A stretch of DNA of 15,443 nt from ZCTH02-B3 sp036563895 (GTDB lineage Bacteria; Bacillota; Bacilli; Paenibacillales; Paenibacillaceae): contig DATCLN010000056.1 in the NCBI GenBank assembly GCA_036563895.1, forward strand, positions 1 to 15,443, read 5' to 3'. How positions within the stretch are numbered: the first letter of the stretch is position 1; each line of letters opens with the position of its first letter. Of the stretch, positions 11,998 through 15,443 are shown piece by piece. A model generated the notes under the pieces. That model ran no database searches. It saw nothing but the letters and a program-made list of their open reading frames with translations, and was not told the origin of the DNA. A program made the position numbers and the translations under genes.

Positions 11998-14841
11998 ATG
12001 TGGCACGCCAAAACAATCGAAGAAACGCTGCGCGAACTTGACGTCGACGCCGGGACGGGCCTGTCCGCGGAGGAAGCACAGAGACGGCTGGAGCGCCACG
12101 GACCGAACCGTTTGGAAGAAGAGCGAAGGAAGGGACTTCTGTCCCTTTTTCTGTCCCAATTGAAGGACATGCTGATCTACGTGCTGCTGGGCGCCGCCGT
12201 CATCACGCTGGTGGTCGGCGAATATGTGGACACCGTGGTCATCCTGCTGATCGTCCTGCTCAACGCGGTCATCGGCATGATCCAGGAACACAAGGCCGAG
12301 AAGGCGATCGAGGCGCTGCAGAAAATGGCTTCCCCGAAGGCGCTGGTGCGCCGGGACGGCAGGGTGGAGGAAATCGACGCCGACCGCGTCGTCCCCGGCG
12401 ACATCGTCCTGCTGGACGCGGGCCGGATCGTGCCCGCCGACCTCAGGCTGATCGAGTCCGTGGATCTGCAGATCGAAGAGTCGGCGCTGACGGGGGAATC
12501 CGTTCCGGTGGAAAAAAACGCGCGGGCCGTGCACGCCGATCCGGACACGCCCGTGGCGGACCGGACGAACATGGCGTACACGTCCACCCTGGTGACCTAC
12601 GGCCGCGGCGCGGGCGTGGCCGTGGCCACCGGCATGGGCACGGAGCTGGGGAAAATCGCCGGCGCCCTGAAGGAGGAAACGGCCGGTCTCACCCCGCTGC
12701 AGAAGCGCCTTGAGGAACTGGGCCGGACCCTCGGGTTTGCGGCGATCGGCGTTTGCGCCTTGATTTTCCTGGTCGCCCTGCTGCAGGGGCGGGAGTTGTT
12801 CGAGATGTTTCTCACCGCCCTCAGCCTGGCCGTCGCGGCGATCCCCGAAGGGCTGCCGGCGATCGTGGCCATCGTGCTCGCCCTCGGCGTGGCCAAGATG
12901 GCCCGGCGCGGCGCCATCGTCCGCCGGCTGCCGGCGGTGGAGACCCTCGGCTCCGTCACCGTCATCTGCTCCGACAAGACGGGGACGCTGACGCAGAACA
13001 AAATGACCGTGACGCGGCTGTACACGCCGTACCGGTTCCGGGACGCGGCAACGGGCGGGGAGGACCTTTCCGCCGCGGCATCCGGGGCGGACGTGTCCGG
13101 CGGTGCGCTTGCCGAGGGGGACGCTTCCGGCGGCGTTCGTTCCGATGCCGCTCTGTCCGGCGGCGTACCTTCCGCGGGTGCTCTATCTGGCGAAGTACCT
13201 TCCGGGAGCGCCCTTTCCAGCGTCGCTCCTTCGGGTTCCGCCCTCTCCGACGGCGAACGGCGGCTCCTCGAGGCGTTCGTGCTGTGCTCGGATGCGGCGA
13301 TCGAAGACGGCAAGGGGACGGGCGACCCGACGGAGGTGGCCCTGGTGGAGGCGGGATGGCGGTTCGGCCTTCGCAAGAAGGAGCTGGAGACGCGCCATCC
13401 CCGCGCGGCGGAAAGGCCGTTTGACTCCGAACGGAAGCTGATGTCGATCGCAAGCCGCATCGACGGCGGCTACCGGATCCACACGAAGGGCGCGCCGGAC
13501 CGGCTGCTGGACATCTGCACCCACGCGCTCGTCGAGGGGCAGGTGGTCCCCCTCACCGACGAGCTCAAGGCGGAAATTCTGCGGGCCGTGGAAGCCATGT
13601 CGGACGACGCGCTGCGCGTGCTGGCGGCCGCTTACAAGGACGTGGAGAGCGTCCCGGACCCCGGGGAAATGGAGGCGGACCTTGTCTTTCTCGGCCTCGC
13701 CGGCATGATCGACCCGCCCCGGGCCGAGGCGCGGGAGTCCATCCGTGAGGCGAAGATGGCCGGCATCCGGCCGGTCATGATCACGGGCGACCACAAAAGC
13801 ACCGCCCTGGCCATCGCCCGGCAGCTCGGCATCGCGGAGTCCGCCGACGAATGCCTGACCGGCGCGGAACTGGACGGCCTGTCCGAGGAGGAGCTCCGCC
13901 GGCGGGCCGGGCGCCTCAGCGTGTTCGCCCGGGTGTCGCCGGAGCACAAGGTGAAGATCGTCAAGGCGTTCCAGGCCGAAGGCCATGTGGTCTCCATGAC
14001 GGGCGACGGCGTGAACGACGCGCCCTCCCTCAAGCACGCCGACATCGGCGTCGCCATGGGGATCGCCGGCACGGACGTGGCCAAGGGCGCCAGCGACATG
14101 ATCCTGACGGACGACAACTTCGCCACCATCGTACGGGCGGTCCGCGAAGGGCGGACCATTTACCAGAACATCAAGAAGTCGGTCACCTTCCTTCTGGCCT
14201 GCAACCTGGGGGAAGTGCTGGCCATCTTCACCGCCATCGCGTTTTTCTGGCCGCTGCCGCTGCTGGCGACCCAGATCCTCTGGGTGAACCTGGTCACCGA
14301 CTCGCTGCCGGCCATCGCCCTGGGCACCGATCCGGCCGACCGGAACGTCATGCGGCAGAAGCCGCGGAATCCAAAGGAGAGCTTCTTCGCCCAGGGCGCG
14401 GCGTGGCGCGTCGCCGCTGGCGGCGTGCTGATCGGCCTGGTCACGCTGGCCGGCTTCTGGTGGGGGCTCAGACAGGCCGGATACAGCCCGGGAACGAAGG
14501 GGATTCCGGAGGACGCGCTCACCTACGCCCGGACCATCGCCTTCGCCGTGCTCACCGGCTCCCAGATGATGTTCGCCCTTTCCGTGCGGAGCCAGTCCGA
14601 GCCGGCCCTGCGGGCGGGACTCTTCCGCAACCGGCTGCTCATCGGCGCCATCGCGGCCAGCTTCCTCCTGCAGGTGGCCGTCATTTCCATGCCGTTTACG
14701 GCGAACATTTTCCACCTGCAGCCCCTCGGCTTGACCGAATGGGCCCTGGCCGCCGCGCTCAGCCTTGTGCCGCCGGTCGTGAACGAGGTTCTCAAGCTGC
14801 TGGCCGGGGCAAGGGTTGCTTTTTCCGGCAAAGGGAGCTAA
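11998..14841 (+). CDS. SERCA-like P2A calcium-transporting ATPase
   Basis: This 947-residue P-type ATPase resembles SERCA and Bacillus YloB and probably exports Ca2+. Its landmarks are an N-terminal cation ATPase domain, the dephosphorylation loop TGES (165-168), PEGLP in M4 (283-287), the phosphorylated Asp326 in DKTGT, KGAP for nucleotide binding (497-500), TGDGVND (668-674), Asn736 and Glu739 in M5, and NLVTD in M6 (764-768). Most SERCA Ca2+ ligands are kept, but the M8 position of SERCA Glu908 appears to be Gln856. It exceeds the usual 880-900 residues because of a 60-residue Ser/Gly/Ala-rich insert (361-420) right after the phosphorylation site. GGGAGGAGA (11982-11990) fixes the ATG at 11998; an upstream ATG at 11932 has no such site. 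It is a single gene, followed by the TPP riboswitch. Confidence 0.94.
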   Translation: MWHAKTIEETLRELDVDAGTGLSAEEAQRRLERHGPNRLEEERRKGLLSLFLSQLKDMLIYVLLGAAVITLVVGEYVDTVVILLIVLLNAVIGMIQEHKAEKAIEALQKMASPKALVRRDGRVEEIDADRVVPGDIVLLDAGRIVPADLRLIESVDLQIEESALTGESVPVEKNARAVHADPDTPVADRTNMAYTSTLVTYGRGAGVAVATGMGTELGKIAGALKEETAGLTPLQKRLEELGRTLGFAAIGVCALIFLVALLQGRELFEMFLTALSLAVAAIPEGLPAIVAIVLALGVAKMARRGAIVRRLPAVETLGSVTVICSDKTGTLTQNKMTVTRLYTPYRFRDAATGGEDLSAAASGADVSGGALAEGDASGGVRSDAALSGGVPSAGALSGEVPSGSALSSVAPSGSALSDGERRLLEAFVLCSDAAIEDGKGTGDPTEVALVEAGWRFGLRKKELETRHPRAAERPFDSERKLMSIASRIDGGYRIHTKGAPDRLLDICTHALVEGQVVPLTDELKAEILRAVEAMSDDALRVLAAAYKDVESVPDPGEMEADLVFLGLAGMIDPPRAEARESIREAKMAGIRPVMITGDHKSTALAIARQLGIAESADECLTGAELDGLSEEELRRRAGRLSVFARVSPEHKVKIVKAFQAEGHVVSMTGDGVNDAPSLKHADIGVAMGIAGTDVAKGASDMILTDDNFATIVRAVREGRTIYQNIKKSVTFLLACNLGEVLAIFTAIAFFWPLPLLATQILWVNLVTDSLPAIALGTDPADRNVMRQKPRNPKESFFAQGAAWRVAAGGVLIGLVTLAGFWWGLRQAGYSPGTKGIPEDALTYARTIAFAVLTGSQMMFALSVRSQSEPALRAGLFRNRLLIGAIAASFLLQVAVISMPFTANIFHLQPLGLTEWALAAALSLVPPVVNEVLKLLAGARVAFSGKGS
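13078..13257 (+). repeat. Twelve-unit 15-bp coding tandem repeat inside the ATPase
   Basis: Twelve exact-length 15-bp units, diverged in sequence, encode pentapeptides of the form x-Ser-Gly-Gly-x: ASGAD, VSGGA, LAEGD, ASGGV, RSDAA, LSGGV, PSAGA, LSGEV, PSGSA, LSSVA, PSGSA and LSDGE. The typical DNA core is TCCGGCGGCG. There is no frameshift, so the protein is intact. The segment is hydrophilic, small-residue-rich and probably a disordered loop at the start of the nucleotide-binding domain. Confidence 0.85.
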
Positions 14842-14844
14842 ACT
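14816..14844 (+). promoter_or_regulatory. Candidate promoter of the thiM riboswitch unit
   Basis: TTGCTT (14816-14821) and TAAACT (14839-14844) are 17 bp apart. The -10 box overlaps the ATPase stop codon, and the start would fall near 14851, just before the riboswitch P1 stem. The matches are moderate (three and four of six) but the position is ideal. Confidence 0.45.
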
Positions 14845-14860
14845 GAAATCAAAAATACGA

Positions 14861-14952
14861 TCACGCGGGAGCTCGCGGCAGCGGGCTGAGAGTACGGCTG
14901 TTCCGCCGTTGACCGTTGGAACCTGTTGGGTAATGCCAGCGCAGGAAAGTGA
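14861..14952 (+). promoter_or_regulatory. TPP (THI-box) riboswitch
   Basis: The conserved THI-box parts are in order: the CTGAGAG core (14886-14892), GGAACCTG (14918-14925), GGGTAATGCCAGCGCAGGAAA (14928-14948, quoted here only as a motif region), and closing TCAC/GTGA ends (14861-14864 with 14949-14952) as P1. It binds thiamin pyrophosphate. A terminator hairpin follows at 14981, so ligand binding should stop transcription before thiM. Confidence 0.95.
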
Positions 14953-14980
14953 CGTGACCGAACATATTCGCATCCATGAC

Positions 14981-15018
14981 GCACTTTGCCTGCCGCGGGC
15001 AAAGTGCTTTTCATTTTT
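14981..15018 (+). terminator. Riboswitch expression-platform terminator
   Basis: A perfect 10-bp stem, GCACTTTGCC (14981-14990) with GGCAAAGTGC (14998-15007), has a 7-nt loop and is followed by TTTTCATTTTT. It lies 28 bp past the riboswitch and 24 bp before thiM, as expected for TPP-controlled premature termination. Confidence 0.93.
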
Positions 15019-15042
15019 CCCCCGGGGAAGGTGGAGAAACCC

Positions 15043-15443
15043 ATGCAAAAAGCCGACATTGCCGCCATGCTGGAAAAGGTGCGCGCGGCCCGGCCGCTCG
15101 TGCACAACATCACCAACGTGGTGGTGACAAACTTCACCGCCAACGGGCTGCTGGCGCTCGGAGCGTCGCCGGTCATGGCCTACGCCAGGCAGGAAGTGGC
15201 GGACATGGCGAAACTGGCCGGGGCGCTGGTGCTGAACATCGGCAGCCTGCGGGCCGGGGATGAGGCCGCCTTCCGGGCGGCCCAGCGCGAGGCCCGGCGC
15301 CACGGGCGGGCGGTGGTGCTGGACCCGGTGGGCGCCGGGTTTACCGAACTGCGCACCCGCCTGTCCCTGGCGCTTCTCGAGGGCGGCGTCACGGCGGTGC
15401 GCGGCAACGGCGGGGAGATCCTGGCCCTGGCGGGCCAGGGGGC
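15043..15443 (+). CDS. thiM: Hydroxyethylthiazole kinase ThiM (3' end outside the window)
   Basis: The first 133 codons are visible and the gene runs off the right edge. ThiM phosphorylates 4-methyl-5-(2-hydroxyethyl)thiazole in thiamin salvage. The family motifs PLVHNITN (18-25), NFTANGLLALGASPVMAYA (30-48), LVLNIGSL (62-69) and VVLDPVGAG (91-99) are present. RGNGGEI (120-126) replaces the more common RGNASEI. AAGGTGG (15028-15034) lies eight bases before the ATG. Control by the TPP riboswitch and terminator just upstream agrees with the function. Salvage partners such as thiE or thiD may follow beyond the window. Confidence 0.95.
   Translation, partial: MQKADIAAMLEKVRAARPLVHNITNVVVTNFTANGLLALGASPVMAYARQEVADMAKLAGALVLNIGSLRAGDEAAFRAAQREARRHGRAVVLDPVGAGFTELRTRLSLALLEGGVTAVRGNGGEILALAGQG

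Noticed and set aside
13183..15303. Long minus-strand open frame opposite the ATPase and thiM
   Set aside because: It lies over conserved ATPase motifs, the riboswitch and thiM, has shadow-like composition, and no ribosome site was seen.

Overview
The window looks like chromosomal DNA from a GC-rich member of the Bacillota, probably a Bacilli-type and perhaps thermophilic lineage. The evidence is strong AGGAGG-type ribosome binding sites on almost every gene, TTG and GTG starts with good Shine-Dalgarno spacing, consensus sigma-A promoters (TTGACA/TATAAT), T-tailed hairpin terminators, a terminator-coupled TPP riboswitch, and Bacillus-like proteins (PHP-type histidinol phosphatase, DagK-like lipid kinase, SERCA-like Ca2+ ATPase, ThiM). 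I cannot name the species. There are no phage, IS, CRISPR, rRNA or tRNA features.

Region 1 (1-293) has no gene. It holds two consensus promoters that fire leftwards out of the window, a small inverted repeat between them, and a 13-bp perfect inverted repeat downstream of the first operon.

Region 2 (294-5310) is a catabolic island. Five genes on the minus strand are read in the order cupin, SDR dehydrogenase, 3-hydroxyacyl-CoA-dehydrogenase-family enzyme, cyclase-family metal hydrolase, BKACE/DUF849 beta-keto-acid cleavage enzyme. They are driven by a good promoter at 4264-4293 and face a divergent IclR-family regulator. The likely logic is opening or hydrolysis of a substrate, oxidation of a 3-hydroxy acid to a 3-keto acid, and acetyl-CoA-dependent cleavage by BKACE. 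The substrate is unknown. A seven-unit 11-bp tandem repeat lies between the cupin and SDR genes.

Region 3 (5311-11169) is a run of plus-strand housekeeping genes: a CbiX/SirB-like chelatase, a DagK/YegS-type lipid kinase, tandem terminators that look like diverged copies, a histidinol phosphatase of the PHP family, a VanZ-like membrane protein, a CysE-like hexapeptide acetyltransferase with a 9-bp-repeat tail, and a lemA-htpX pair behind a perfect 17-bp tandem duplication.

Region 4 (11190-15443) has a small minus-strand exported protein of unknown function convergent with htpX. A long imperfect hairpin follows, then a large SERCA-like Ca2+-transporting P-type ATPase whose nucleotide-binding domain carries a 60-residue insert encoded by twelve 15-bp tandem units. 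A TPP riboswitch with terminator then leads into thiM, which runs off the right edge.

An unusual theme is the number of independent short tandem repeats, with periods of 9, 11, 15 and 17 bp. They lie inside or just upstream of otherwise ordinary genes.
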